A stretch of DNA of 64,000 nucleotides from Magicicada septendecula (GCA_034769895.1 JAWRYS010001501.1:62001-126000); one strand, 5' to 3'. Positions 50,141 through 62,425 are shown, counted from the first letter of the stretch. The notes: a model not told the origin generated them from the letters alone. Made by a program: numbers and translations.

Positions 50141-50318
50141 TACACATTGACGACTCCAGTGCGAGTTAGTCGCTACATTATTTATCTATTTACAAGTTGA
50201 CACTTCCAACGGGCTGTGTAATTCAAGTGCACACAACATAAATACAAGTAACCTATTCCTGATAACATTGTACGTGACGAATAATCTGGTTACAAATTGA
50301 CGAACCTGAAGTGAGGCT
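50141..50318 (+). repeat. Cluster of three primer-binding-site-like motifs (copy B)
   Basis: Motifs at about 50141 (tacacattgacgactccagt), 50191 (tacaagttgacacttccaac then gggc) and 50290 (ttacaaattgacgaacctga then agtgagg). They correspond in form and order to the three at 23215-23417 in copy A. Confidence 0.5.
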
Positions 50319-50439
50319 TTTAACTAAGACGTAACTATTAAATCGTTACAACGTGTTTAAAAGGGTTCTGGCAAGACTGCTATGCGTGAACAAGTGATTT
50401 ACAAGCTTTAAATACTGTCGTAAACCAGTTGAAGATCGT

Positions 50440-50945
50440 GGTTGTCAGATGAAGATTATCTGTTTGTGTTCCATGAAATTTCATCGATAGGCGCAGTGGT
50501 AAATAAAGAGTACTCTCCGGACACTTTTAAGCCATTTGTATGAAGCTATTCGTAGAAAACGGCCAGATTTAAAGAAGAAGAATTAATTTATGAAAAAAAC
50601 AGCCCGATAATGCGCCTGGACGCCCGTCATTGCTGGTTAAGAATTTTACCAAGGTAAGCAAAAGATAACGATAAGCCGGCAAGTGCCATATCCACCAGAT
50701 ATGTCCCAACGCGATCTTTCCTCCTCCCAATAGTGCTAATTTCCACGAAAGGTCACCGTTTCGCGACCGTTGAAGACGTAAAACGAAACTCGCTAAGCGA
50801 GCTCAAGACTGTACAAAAAGTGCATGCTTGAAATATTTTGAAGACTGCAAAATGGCTGGTTTAATCGTGTTTACATTCGACTCAGACTACTTTGAAGGGC
50901 CAGTATAAGTTTCGATGAATAATGCCACAATTTTTAAAATAAACA
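50440..50945 (+). pseudogene. 3' half of a mariner transposase
   Basis: Plus-strand frames give VVNKEYSPDT then HLYEAIRRKRPDLKKKN (the region just before the second catalytic Asp in mariners) and a degraded HDN segment. They continue with PYPPDMSQRDL (third catalytic Asp region, expected YSPDLAP.D), ATVEDVKRNSLSELKT and, after a shift, CLKYFEDCKMAG then DSDYFEG (the usual C-terminus ending W...C....G.YFEG). At least three frameshifts and several stops are present. The N-terminal half and both terminal repeats are missing. It differs from the 5.3-kb mariner in sequence, so it is another subfamily. It abuts copy B on the left and a hairpin on the right. Confidence 0.87.
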
Positions 50946-50978
50946 GAACTGCATGAACTTTTTGATCAAACGCCGTAT

Positions 50979-51061
50979 GTGCAGCCCCGCACTTGTTTAG
51001 ATTTTAGCCTTAATCGATAGATTTTATGGAACCTATCGGTTAAGTCTACGCGGGGCAGCAC
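50979..51061. repeat. Nested inverted repeat (foldback) of 83 bp
   Basis: The outer arms gtgcagccccgc (50979-50990) and gcggggcagcac (51050-51061) pair at 11 of 12 positions. The inner arms cttaatcgatag (51009-51020) and ctatcggttaag (51033-51044) pair at 11 of 12. The outer stem is very GC-rich against AT-rich flanks. It begins just after the mariner relic. It resembles neither mariner terminal repeat and may be a tiny MITE or a remnant terminator-like structure. Confidence 0.85.
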
Positions 51062-54000
51062 GAACGTGTTAGTAGGTGAGTGACATTAATATTTTATCCT
51101 CTCCACTGTTTGTTGAACTGCCCGAAAATGAAATTCTGCCCTTAGTTAAAAATATAATGTGTGTGTTTTTAGACTGTGTCACAATTATGGTACAGTATTT
51201 ATCTGATATATGAAAACTTATTTACATACTTAAGAAGATACAATTTTCCATATGTCACTTAGAAAAGTTGGAATCTTCCATGATTTTATAACTCATAATT
51301 ATAGTCTCTCCGTGTTATAACTTAGTTCAGATAACTGACAGCTATAAATATATAGTACCTGCCTCACTGTAAAATGCTACTCGAGGCGTCCATAAATGCA
51401 AATACGTTGTCAAAGTAATAGAATTATAAAGGCTTGACTTCAAACTACGTATTAAACCCTTTAGAGTTATTACCGTAAACATCGATATGTTAATCATACC
51501 TAACAATATATTTATTCGTAGTCAGTTTGACAAAGTGGTCAGTTTATATCGTAAATTTCTTAAAATAAATCAAGCTTATTAATTTAAAATCTATCTATTC
51601 TAATTTCTTTTTAAAATCATGTCTGTAATCTAGTTAAGTGTAACCATTATTTATCTTTTCATAAAGGCTATTTTTAATTTTAATATAAGAAAGCTACAGC
51701 TTTAGTCTTATATGTTTCTGTGAAAGTAAGTATACACACCTCAAAAAAAGAACGAATAACTAATTTAAAAATTTGAAGCGCCTTCAAACGTTCGGTTATA
51801 TCCCGTTTTTGATTACTTTAGTTATACTATTAATAAAGGCATTTCAAAAACCTTTTACAAATGTGTTTGCAACTTCAGTACATTATGCTGTTTTGATATG
51901 GTACAGAAACTAAGTATTTACTTTGCAGATTATGTGAAGAGTTTATACATGCAGGTGTTTACACATTCTACGCACCCACTGCGTACATACTGACCTATTT
52001 ATTCTAACAACAAGCTTTCATGTATGCAGTAATTTTATGTAATCGTATTAAATGTGAATTATTGAGCTTACATTTTCGTAAACATAAAAGAGAAGTGTAT
52101 TTAAAGTCGTTGTTTGTCCTGTAGCCTCTGGCTGAGGCATGAACGTAGACGGCCAGACAAAAAGATTCATTCTTGGATACACTTTGTGTTCCCAGTAGGT
52201 AGTGAATTAATTATATTTAAAAGATTTAAAAACTTCTTTTAATTTATCTTCATCCCCCCGTTTATACAAAAGGAGTCCGATGTCCTTTCATTTCTGTTAC
52301 CTAAAATAAATATTGCTGAAATGTCATATATGAACATTAATGACAGGAAACAGAAAATAGAAATTGAAATTAGGCTTAAAAGGTCTTACAGATTTACAGG
52401 CTTGAGCATACCCAACCATTACCCAGTATACCCACTAATGAAGTGGATATAACTTCTGGATTCTGTTAAGCGTAAATCACTACGAGGAACACATACAACA
52501 TTCGTACATAGACATCAACACAAATCTGGTTGTTCTAGGCTACACATAATGAAAAACAGTGAACAACTAAATACAACAGAACAATTTGAAATATAAAAAC
52601 ATTACAGAAACCAATCCCATCTAATTTTAAATGATCAAACACATATCCAGTGGAATACAGTATTTGAACACACAACAAATTACACGATAACACTACCCCT
52701 GCCACAGCAGACATCAGAACGAGTTTCACACTGATCGTATGACGATTGCGTCTGTGGGTAAATAAAACACTTTTCAACTAGTCGTGTTATTGCAATAGTG
52801 ATAAATATAAAACTAGAATCAAGCTATGCCGACATATCTAAGCTAAGCCGACAACAGATAATACAGCAAGAAAAATTTGGAGAACCTTTAATATTTAATC
52901 ATGTATTACGTTAACAAAGAATGTAATCAATATTCGCATAGGTTTTTAGTATTTTAGATAATATTAAGTTTCTTGTTTATTTATACTTTAGGCTTACTTG
53001 TTAAAGAGACATTACTGGGTTGTTATAGCAAATTATAACAAAGCAGCCTATCTACCTTCTGTGAATGTGTCAGCTACTGTTCTTAAACAAAAGACATTCG
53101 TCGACCAGCGAAAGTGCACACACACAGTAGTATGTGAAGAAACGACACTTTTCTCGACAAAACATCGTCACGTCTACGCCACGCTGCATATAAAGAATAG
53201 ATACACGAGTTTCATTCTTCGCCGCGACATAATGAAAATGAAAATGAATCAGCCTGAAATAATGTTGTGGAAATTCAATTAGCTTTCCAACCTGCAAACT
53301 ATTAATGCTCATAACGTACAGTGTTCAGCTCGCTGCATTTAATAATGCACTCACATGTGTACACATTCGTACTTAAAGAAACTGCCTGTAAAAATATTTT
53401 CACCTTGTGAGATCTACATATTCTAACAAAAGTTTCTCCTTCCCTTATGGTTATCTCACAGTAAGGTCTCTGATATCTTGGAACGCCATAATCATTGTGT
53501 TATTATAATTACTATCCTTTTATCAGTACAAGTTGTTAGATATTTAATTATTATAATACGGAACATAAAGAAATGTTAGCTAACCATTTAGTTTCCGGAA
53601 CAATGAACGAGAAGAGTAAAGACGAATCGTGTGGATACTTATTTTGCCTTCAAGACTTCTAATCGACAGAGAAAACGAGGAGATAAAATTGCTTCAATAT
53701 ATTAAACTGTCAAAAATAATAAATATTAAAATATATTTTATGTAGTCTAATATGGTGCCTGTTGAGCTGTGTGATAATTAAACCTCACTCTCAAAACAGT
53801 TTCTATAAATATAATAACTATGCATTCTCAGCAATTTATTGCTTTAATCAGATAACCAGAAGTCCTTACAGCTTTTGTTACGCAAAACCGTGATATAATA
53901 CAATCCATAAACAGCTATTAATATCGTATTTAATTCAATTTACGTTTAAACTAGTCAATATAATAAATTTTGAAGTAATTGAAAGTACAGTTTCTCTAAA

Positions 54001-54149
54001 TTGTTTTAGTACGAAGACGAATTGTGATGTATGATGTCGCGTAGCTCAAACGAACACACACACGCACAACAAACACAAAAGACGATTATTGATTAGTATA
54101 TTTAATGGCTCATTTAAAGTGGATTGTATTACTGTAAGGCGCTCTATGC
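51062..54149. other. AT-rich region without recognised genes
   Basis: A 94-codon plus-strand frame at 52998-53282 and the opposing 80-codon frame share a GC-richer patch but show no known domain or splice context. Nothing else of note is seen. Confidence 0.5.
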
Positions 54150-54275
54150 CATTTACTTGAGTTTGTTGATTGCTTCCTCAAGTTATATTCTACCATAAAA
54201 CTATTCCCTATTGTATCGTAGAGTGCACTCAGGTCACGGCACATTTTGTCTCAGTAATACAATTATATGAAGTTA
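54150..54275 (+). repeat. Short dispersed repeat, family 3, copy at 54.2 kb
   Basis: Partner of 32408-32560 on the same strand. The strongest shared words are cataaaactattccct and caggtcacgg.acatt, preceded by ccattta.cttgag and tgattgc. Confidence 0.8.
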
Positions 54276-57074
54276 ACTTCGGTACTTTGCTCAGTGCTTA
54301 CTGTATGCCAGTTCTATTTATACTTAACAGCGTTGTTAACTAGACGAAACTTATGAATAATGAAGCTTATTGGCATAATAAACTTAGAGCAGTTTTAAGG
54401 TCCGTGACGCCTGTTTTATGCAAATTGATTTACTTTGAAATCATAAAATGTTATAAAACGGAACGCAAAAAACCACAGTAGAAAAAGTCAATTAAACCAA
54501 TTTAAACCAACTTAAACGTTATCAATTGATGAAATAAAATTCTTTTATAAACAAATTGGTTTTGAATTTTTAGACAGCTTAATAATTAAGAAATATGTTC
54601 TTAAGTTATAGTTTTAGTTTCTTTATTTTTAGTTTTAGCTCTTTCAAATATATTCTTTCCATGCGACATTTCAAAGCTCGCTGTCAAATTCTTAACTTTG
54701 TTTCTGACTCACTTTCATAGAGTTTGTCCCAGACCGAAGTGCTCCATTCTCAAACATGAAACAATAATTTCTTATGTATTAACTTAAGTTGTAATAATAA
54801 TGAATATGTACTGATTATGTATTATTTTGTTTTATAGTCACTTAGTTGTCCGATATTTTGTCCTTTCAGCCCTCACTACACTCTGTCCTCTCTTTATGCA
54901 GATGTCATCTTTACATGTTCTTCACCAGTCATATCGTTAGCCTACCAGGCCATGTGTGTTTAAAATCCACCAGCCCCTCTATATTCCAAAAAAGTTTTAA
55001 TTATGCTCTAACAATTATTTACTCCGTTTATTGTTTTACAGTCAACTTATAAATCCACAAACGTTAGGACCAGTAAGTGTCCAGAGAATAGGAATACAGA
55101 AAGGAGAGAATAGACTTTGTGTCCTAAGAATAAGGAGAAGTAAACAGAAAATAGGAAATTTCATTTACCTTTCCTTTCGCAATACATTATATACTGACAG
55201 ATCGTGGTGTTACTTGTACATGTTGCTTCCAACACTTCTGCTACCCCAACTTACACTTATTTTACGTTACGTATGTAACAAGATTCTCACGGGACATTAA
55301 AAGATTCTCGCTGCCATCTGTAAAACAACTTCAATTATACACCGTCGGTATCTATTGAGTGGTAAGAAATTTTAAGCTACCTCTATAGGAACTAAGCTAA
55401 AATAAATACACCATTTAAAACTGCGTGATTTTTGCTTCATTATTTATCTGCTCTCCCGTTAAAGCTGTATGTTATTTCTGATAGTTTTTCTTATGTTAAT
55501 CCGTTAGAACTACTTATACGACATTATGAATACGAAATAGCTAAATATAAAAAACTATTACTTAGGCCTATATTAAACGAGACAAAAAATTACATCTTCG
55601 AAACACCAATGCCTGTATAACGAAACTGTCCATTGTATTGTATCAAACGTTGGTTTTAGCTTAGTCATTTATATCGTTATGAAGCTCTCTACTACCTGCT
55701 TGAAAAGCAGTCTTCTTGTATACTAGGTGATATGTTGTTACTGTGTTCAAGTGCATACAATGTTCACACGTTCATGCGTTTATGTGGTTAGCACCCGCAT
55801 ACACAAAACCACATTACAGAGTAAAAACGAAATAAACTTTATTCACACTACGTATAATATTTTTCCGGTAATTACTCTTGTGTCATAATATTATTCCATT
55901 AATCTGTTTAAAAGTAAAGTGTACAACATTCTGCGGTTTATTTTAAAAAGTTGTGTACAAACCTTGTGGACATCACTTTGTAATTGATCTGATACATATA
56001 CTTCTTATACAGCTCTCAATCTTTCTCAATGTTTTAAGCAAGCTTAATAACCTCCAAAGACACCAATAGTACAGACCAAAATTTACCAAGTCAAGTAATA
56101 TTCGCATTAACGAGAGCGATCGAATGCTTCGATGTCTGTGACACGATGTTTTTAGTAACCCGCAAATCGATAGACAGCCGAAGGCCAAGGTTTCGATCCT
56201 ATGAAGGGCGGTCGAAGCAAGAGCAGAAATCTGTCACATATGGGCTTAATAAGCAGACTGTAAATATGCAGGAACATGTACGGAGAAAGTTGATTGCTCG
56301 CAAAATTATATAAAAATTGGAAACAGCCGGACGTATTACAATTCCAGCCATAATCCTTCTTCATCTCTTCAAACGCCTTAGATAGACGCAGTCTGTGTCG
56401 GTAGCTGATAGGAAGATGCTATCGATCTCAGTTGGCCAGGTCGCAATTGACCGGGTTCACATTTTCATCTCGGTCGCAACTGACCGCGGTCCATTACAGT
56501 TAACCTTGTAACACTGGTATCGTCCAAAATGTAATATAAACTTATTAACGTATAAAACGAAGTATTTTGCTTGTCTAAAAATTGGGCCTCATTCCATGTA
56601 TACTGTTCTAACATAATAAATTAGTCAGTTCATTGTCTTGGAAATAATCCTGCTAATGCCTGTATTAGAAATATTTATGTCAAAATAAGTACATTTTTAT
56701 GAAACTTCGGGGTATTCAAACTAAAAATATCGGTATGGAGAACCATACATGACTTCCATGTTCTAAGATTTATATTTAAAATCATATTCGAAATGAAATA
56801 TTTCCACAGAAAATACTTCTTTCTACTTATTGCTTCAACATTAACCACAGTACTGTGGTCACTAACGTATACCACCTCACGTTTTCGCACTCGATTTTCA
56901 CCTATGATAGCAGTCGATGCCACTGCCGAAAAGTCTGGTTTTGCAGAAAACATTGGACTACGGCTAAAGAGCCCGGGAAGCAATTTTAACAAAAAACTAC
57001 TTCTTTGTTGCCGATAACGTAGTACACATATAAAAAATTCTTCCCTCCACCATCAACTATAATTTTTAATAATA
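54276..57074. other. No gene recognised; short palindromic repeat near 56440
   Basis: Frames such as 55031-55300 plus and 56675-56992 minus have no recognisable domain. Near 56441 and 56473 the near-palindromes ggtcgcaattgacc and ggtcgcaactgacc occur as a direct pair 32 bases apart. The stretch 56150-56500 is GC-richer than average and may be an unidentified transposon fragment. Confidence 0.5.
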
Positions 57075-59888
57075 GAAAATTACCCCACCCCGTTCACCTA
57101 ACTTCTTCATTTATAGATATTTCATCTGCGTTTCTACAGTGGATTACTATGAGCTTCTTATCAGGATAGATTATTTATAAAAATTAAGTACTTTACTCTT
57201 GTTAAATCATAAAATGTTTCAGGTAAACTACCCCTCTCTCTTAACCGATCTTCTCCAAAATCAACAGACCTTCCGTGCTCTACAATTCAGGGAAGCATGC
57301 AAAAAAATATTTGATTCGCATTGAATTTTCGGCAGTTATCGTTCGTCATAAAAAAATTACCCTTTTTAAAACATAATACGTTGCTGATAAACTACCCCTT
57401 CCCTTAACCGATCTTCAACAAAATCAACAGACCTTGAGTTCTCTTTAGTTCAACAAGGTATGCAAAAACCTAGTTGATTCTGTTTGAATTTACGGCAGTT
57501 ATCGTTCGTCATATAAAAAATTACCCTTGTTAAAACATAAAATGTTGCTGGTAAACTACCCCTTTCCCTTAACCGATCTTCACCAACACCAATAGGTACG
57601 GAGAACTCTACAATACAGGGCTGTATGCAAAACATCATTTGATTCTGTTTGAATTTGCGCCTGTTATCGTTTACTATAGAAAAAAATTATCCTTGATACA
57701 AAACAGTTGCTGGTAAACTACCCCTTTCCCTTAACCGATCTACACCAAAAACGACAGGTCTTGGGTACTCTACAATTGAGGCCTGTATGCAAACAATTAT
57801 TTGATTCTGTTTGAATTTGCGGCTGTTATCGTTTGCCATAGAAAACACCCTTGATAAAACATAAAACGTTGCTGGTAAACTACCCTATTCCATTAACCGA
57901 TCTTCATCAGAAACAATAAGTCTTGAGGACTCTACAATTCAGGACTGTATGCAAAACATTAGTTGATTCTCTTTGAATTTACGGCAGTTATCGTTCGTCA
58001 TAGAATAAATACCCTTGTTAAAACATAAAACGTTGCCGGTAAACTACCCCTTTCCCTTAACCGATCTTCAACAAAATCAACAGACCTTAAGTTCTATATA
58101 ATTCAAAAAGGTATGCAGAAGTGTAGTTGATTCTGTTTTAATGTACGGCAGTTATCGTTCGTCATAAAAAAAATTACCCTTGATAAAACATAAAATGTTG
58201 CTGGTAAACAACCCTATTCCCTTAACCGATCTTCACCAAAACGACAGGTCTTGACAACTCTACATTTCAGGGCTGTATGCAAAATATTATATGATTCTGT
58301 TTCAATTTGCGGTTGTTATCGTTTGCCATATAAAATACCCTTGATAAAATAAAAAACGTGTCTGGTAAACTACCCCTTTCCCTTAACCGATCTTCACCAA
58401 AAACGAAAGGTCTTTAGTACTCAACAAAACAGGGCTGTATGCAAAAACGTATTTGATTCTGTTTGAATTTGCGGCTCTTATCGTTTGCCATAAAAAATAC
58501 CCTTTTAAAACATAAAACGTTGCGGTAAGCTACCCCTTTCCCTTAACCGATCTTCACCAACACCAATAGGTATTGAGAACCCTACAGTACAGGGCTGTAT
58601 GCAAAACATCATTTGATTCTGTTTGAATTTGCGGCTGTTATCGTTTACTATAGAAAAAAATTATCCTTGATACAAAACAGTTGCTGGTAAACTACCCCTT
58701 TCCCTTAACCGATCTTCACCAAAAACGACAGGTCTTGGGTACTCTACAATTCAGGCCTGTATGCAAACAATTACTTGATTCTGTTTGAATTTGCGGCTGT
58801 TATCGTTTGCCATAGAAAACACCCTTGATAAAACATAAAACGTTGCTGGTAAACTACCCTATTCCATTAACCGATCTTCATCAAAAACAATAAGTCTTGA
58901 GGACTCTACAAGTCAGGACTGTATGCAAAACATTAGTTGATTCTCTTTGAATTTACGGCAGTTATCGTTCGTCATAGAATAAATACCCTTGTTAAAACAT
59001 AAAACGTTGCCGGTAAACTACCCCTTTCCCTTAACCGATCTTCAACAAAATCAACAGACCTTGAGTTCTGTATAATTCAAAAAGGTATGCAGAAGTGTAG
59101 TTGATTCTGTTTTAATGTACGGCAGTAATCGTTCGTCATAAAAAAAATTACCCTTGATAAAACATAAAATGTTGCTGGTAAACAACCCTATTCCCTTAAC
59201 CGATCTTCACCAAAACGGACACGTCTTGAGAACTCTACATTTCAGGGCTGTATGCAAAATATTATATGATTCTGTTTGAATTTGCGGTTGTTATCGTTTG
59301 CCATATAATATACCCTTGATAAAACAAAAAACGTGTCTGGTAAACTACCCGTTTCCCTTAACCGATCTTCACCAAAAACAAAAGGTCTTTAGTACTCAAC
59401 AAAACAGGGCTGTATGCAAAAACGTATTTGATTCTGTTTGAATTTGCGGCTCTTATCGTTTGCCATAGAAAATACCCTTTTAAAACATAAAACGTTGCGG
59501 TAAGCTACCCCTTTCCCTTAACCGATCTTCACCAACACCAATAAGTATTGAGAACTCTACAATACAGGGCTGTATGCAAAACATCATTTGATTCTGTTTG
59601 AATTTGCGGCTGTTATCGTTTACCATAGAAAAAAATTACCCTTGATATAAAACCTTTGCAGGTAAACTACCCCTTTCCCTTAACCGATCTTCACCAAAAA
59701 CGACAGGTCTTGAGACCTCTACAATTCAGGGCTGTATACAAAATAGTATATGATTTTGTTTGAATTTGCGGCTGTTATCGTTTGCCATACAAAATACCCT
59801 TGATAAAACAAAAAATCAGGGCTGTATGCAAAAAATTATTTGATTCTGTTTGAATTTGCGGCTGTTATCGTTTGCCATAGAAAAAAAA
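57075..59888. repeat. Satellite array, ~162-bp monomers in a six-monomer higher-order repeat
   Basis: The anchor aaccgatct recurs at 57243, 57406, 57571, 57733, 57895, 58059, 58224, 58385, 58545, 58707, 58869, 59033, 59198, 59360, 59520 and 59682, giving monomers of 160-165 bases. A typical monomer runs taaactacccctttccctt, aaccgatcttcaccaaaa, a variable 25 bases, cagggctgtatgcaaaa, ttgattctgtttgaatt, tgcggctgttatcgtttgcc and a tacccttgataaaacataaa stretch. Variant monomers recur every six: the caccaacaccaata type lies at 57581, 58555 and 59530, giving periods of 974 and 975 bases. A worn monomer precedes (about 57075-57230), and a deleted one ends the array at 59888. No frame stays open along it. 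Confidence 0.95.
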
Positions 59889-59889
59889 T

Positions 59890-59936
59890 CTACAGACACA
59901 CACACAGATACACACACAGACACACACACAGACACT
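59890..59936. repeat. (CACACAGA)n-type microsatellite closing the satellite
   Basis: Repeats of acacacagac/acacacagat follow the last, truncated monomer directly. Confidence 0.93.
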
Positions 59937-60062
59937 TTTCGAAAAATGACTTTTTTTCATGTTTTGAGTGTAGTACAATCATATTCTGCAATAATTTCGA
60001 ACACGATTTTTTTTGCCATCACTATACTTCCATTTCCTTAAGGAACGTGGAAGTAAAAAAAT
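59937..60062 (+). mobile_element. Hairpin-ended tail, possible 3' end of a Helitron-like nonautonomous element
   Basis: After the microsatellite comes a single-copy AT-rich tail. It ends with acttccatttcctt and aaggaacgtggaagt (60026-60054), which pair as a 13-15 bp imperfect hairpin, and then an A run. Central tandem repeats of about 160 bp, then a microsatellite, then a 3' hairpin is the plan of nonautonomous Helitron-like elements known from Drosophila (DINE-1/HINE) and bivalves (pearl type). I could not define the 5' end and see no Rep or helicase gene, so this is inference from architecture. Confidence 0.45.
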
Positions 60063-60815
60063 AGTTAGGAAGCACACAAAATTAAATTTTAAAAGACAAC
60101 AGCCCGACCGGTTTTGTTATATGTTTATTAGAGTAAGAGTCACTGAACAGTAAGCAAGAAAGAAAAACAGTGGCTTGAGAAGTCAGTATTATTGTAGGCA
60201 AAACCTTTACTCTAGGCTACTAATGTTGAGGAACCTATACGGACGAGATAACTGCCTACTAAATAGTACTATATACGGCATTAGATAAATGCGGCAGAGA
60301 TAGAAATCAGATATGTAAAAAATGGCATTCAAGCGAATTTTATATATCGCTCTCAAATGCAAGTGTATCTTCTCAACTTCCCTGATTTACGAAAGGTGTC
60401 CACTCTGGCTTCCCTAAAACCAAACCGGATTGGCCCATGATCTTTCAAAAATTTCAGTTTGAATCGCCAATAGAATACTTTGTCCGCTACAACAAACGAG
60501 AAACTATTATTAAAATAAACTGTGAATAATAGTAAACGGTAGTGTATAATACAAACCAGATGATTAATACAATATATTTATATATTATATTGTTTGATCT
60601 CTAATAAAAATGTTTAATAGAAAAGGCTCTTACACGCATTTAGTCAAAGCAAATTATTACCAAGTGCATTTAACCACTACGACAATCTTCAAATAAGAAC
60701 GTTAATTACTAATGACATTTTATACCTGTTTCAAAACACAGACGCAGACAAAATCACGCACACAAACGCATGGGTAATTCTCTTCCTGCCCAGTGGCCAT
60801 AAACTGTTCATGTTA
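60063..60815. other. AT-rich spacer, nothing recognised
   Basis: No gene or repeat is seen between the satellite tail and the dispersed repeat at 60.8 kb. Confidence 0.5.
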
Positions 60816-60905
60816 CGCGGCGCTCATTGTTAAGCGCCGCTTGTTTATTATCTTTGAATAATTTAGTGCAGTTGTTAAATTTTACTGCCGACAATAAAGA
60901 ATACA
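60816..60905 (+). repeat. Dispersed repeat family 2, copy at 60.8 kb
   Basis: Begins with a hairpin-prone ggcgctcattgttaagcgcc, whose ends ggcgct/agcgcc pair. It continues gcttgtttatta, gaataatttagtgcag and taaattttactgcc then acaataaa, matching the right half of the copies at 29.9 and 46.5 kb and the 45.9-kb copy. Confidence 0.65.
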
Positions 60906-61123
60906 ATTTTAATGTTACTCGACATTAATAAGTTATTTATTTTATATAAACGTCATAAATCTTATGACGTTATGACGTGATACTATTTGCTAGTATCCTT
61001 ATAAATTATTTTGTTCCATTCGCACAAATTACATTTCCATAACGTTTTTCTTCTGGTCCCACATTCGCCATCTTTACTTGCCTTATTACTTAATTTTTTT
61101 TTTTTTACTCTTATTAGAAGTTA
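60906..61123. other. AT-rich stretch; small cttatgacgttatgacgtg repeat
   Basis: catttccataacgtttttc and two copies of tatgacgt near 60962-60978 are the only notable words. No gene is seen. Confidence 0.4.
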
Positions 61124-62240
61124 TAGCTCACAATCTACAAACCCATATTGTATTTATCGATTTAACTAAAGCGTATGACAGCGTGTCGCTTGCAACATTA
61201 TGAAGAGCTATACAGAATCAAGGAATAAGTAGTAAATACATAAAAGCTACTAAACAACTATATAAAAATATTAAAGCTCAAGTTAAAATAGAGAAAAGGA
61301 TATCCAGCAAGATAAGTATTAGTAAGGGCTTGAAAACAGGGTTATTGCATATCTCCGCCTTTGTTTAAGAGCTATCTAAATGAAGCCTTAACATCATGAA
61401 GGAAAAAATGCCGTAATGCGGGTGTACCAGTTGGAAATGACAAGATGTTTGCAATGCACTTTGGAGACGATCAGGCTATAATTGCAGAGGACGAAATTGT
61501 TATAAGTTATATGCTTAACAAACTAGCAGAAGAATATGCGAAGTATGTTCTCGAAATAAATACCTCAAAAACTGAGTACCTTATAGTAGGCGGTGAAGGT
61601 GAAGGACCTAGAACTGGGAACAAAAGAGATAAAAAATATTAAAAACTTCAAGTATTTGGGTGTAACAATGACATCGGATGGTGACAGCAACCAAGAAATA
61701 AAAGTAAGAATAGGACAAGCTAAGACAGCAACAATACAATTAAACAGTCTGCTTTGGAGTCCAGGAATAACAAAAAACAATAAAATCAAAATACTGTATA
61801 TAAAACTATAGTCGAAACTATAGGCATACATTGAGCAGAACTGTGGGAAATTAATAAAAGGAATAAATCCAAAATAAGAGCTATGGAGATGGTTCACTGG
61901 CGGAGGTGCTGTAGACTAACAGACTAGATAGAGTGAGAAATGTAGAGATAAGACAAGCGATGGGTATCGACCTTGATATTATAGAAACAATAGAAACAAG
62001 AAGACTGAATTGGTTCGGACACCTGAAAAGAATGTCGGGTGAGAGATGGCCACGGAAGGTATGAGAATGGACTCCAGCCTCTAGAAGGAAAAAAGGAAGA
62101 CCTAAACATTCATGGAACATAGACGTCGAAGATGCCATGAATGTAAGAGGACTTACAAAACAGGATTGTTTAGAACGGCGCCAGTAAAAGCTAGGATTCG
62201 AGAGGCGGCGCCAGCCGTAATTAAATATCAAAAAAAATTA
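61124..62240 (+). pseudogene. Non-LTR retrotransposon reverse transcriptase, C-terminal half, decayed
   Basis: Plus-strand frames in order: HIVFIDLTKAYDSVSLATL (RT motif with catalytic Asp, about 61145-61200), ISKGLKTG (the G...G.P block, with the CPLSPxLFN part lost to a shift), and FGDDQAIIAEDE (the F/Y-x-DD catalytic motif, about 61459-61494). Then come LEINTSKTEYLIVG and, after a shift near 61600, FKYLGVTMTSDGDSNQEIKV. Near 61930-62160 are VEIRQAMGIDLDIIETIETR, RLNWFGHLKRMSGERWP, KKGRPKHSW and DAMNVRGLTKQD, the C-terminal tail. It ends near RIREAAPA and an A-rich run. The FxDD active site survives, but at least four frameshifts and stops separate the blocks. The endonuclease domain and early RT motifs are missing by 5' truncation. 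Confidence 0.92.
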
Positions 62241-62397
62241 AAAGTTATCTCGGGAATTTTTACTTTAAGAATTTTATTTCAATTTCCTCTGTTTCAGAAT
62301 CACAGTTCATTAACCTCGATTCCAATATTTCCCTGCTACATTTTATGTTTGCTTTAAAAATCCCTTTGAGTACCATCTTCCCTCTCTTTAGAAAGTG

Positions 62398-62425
62398 ATC
62401 TACCAGATATGCATATATGGTAGAT
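62398..62425. repeat. 28-bp near-perfect palindrome
   Basis: atctaccagatatgcatata followed by tggtagat reads the same on both strands except at one symmetric pair of positions. It has no loop, unlike the other hairpins in the window. Confidence 0.8.

Larger units (their letters stand above)
47700..50340 (+). repeat. Long AT-rich dispersed repeat, copy B
   Basis: Same-strand relative of 20.9-24.0 kb. The best-matching part is 48275-48480, including tttttgtatgtagtaggtgg and the following aatatcaatta.atgatatta. More diverged similarity surrounds it in collinear order. The right end carries a CRE-like gtgacgtcac at about 50054 and then three PBS-like motifs. No protein domain was seen. An LTR-plus-leader origin is possible, but no polymerase sequence accompanies either copy. 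Confidence 0.5.

Noticed and set aside
52998-53312. Opposing 94- and 80-codon ORFs
   Set aside because: Neither matches a known family. Overlap on both strands suggests a GC-richer patch with few stops rather than a gene.
56180-56210. B-box-like ggtttcgatcc suggesting a tRNA gene
   Set aside because: No A box or acceptor-stem complementarity at the right distance.
57450-57638. Minus-strand ORF within the satellite
   Set aside because: Monomer lengths are not multiples of three and the frame is closed in most other monomers, so it is not a protein repeat.
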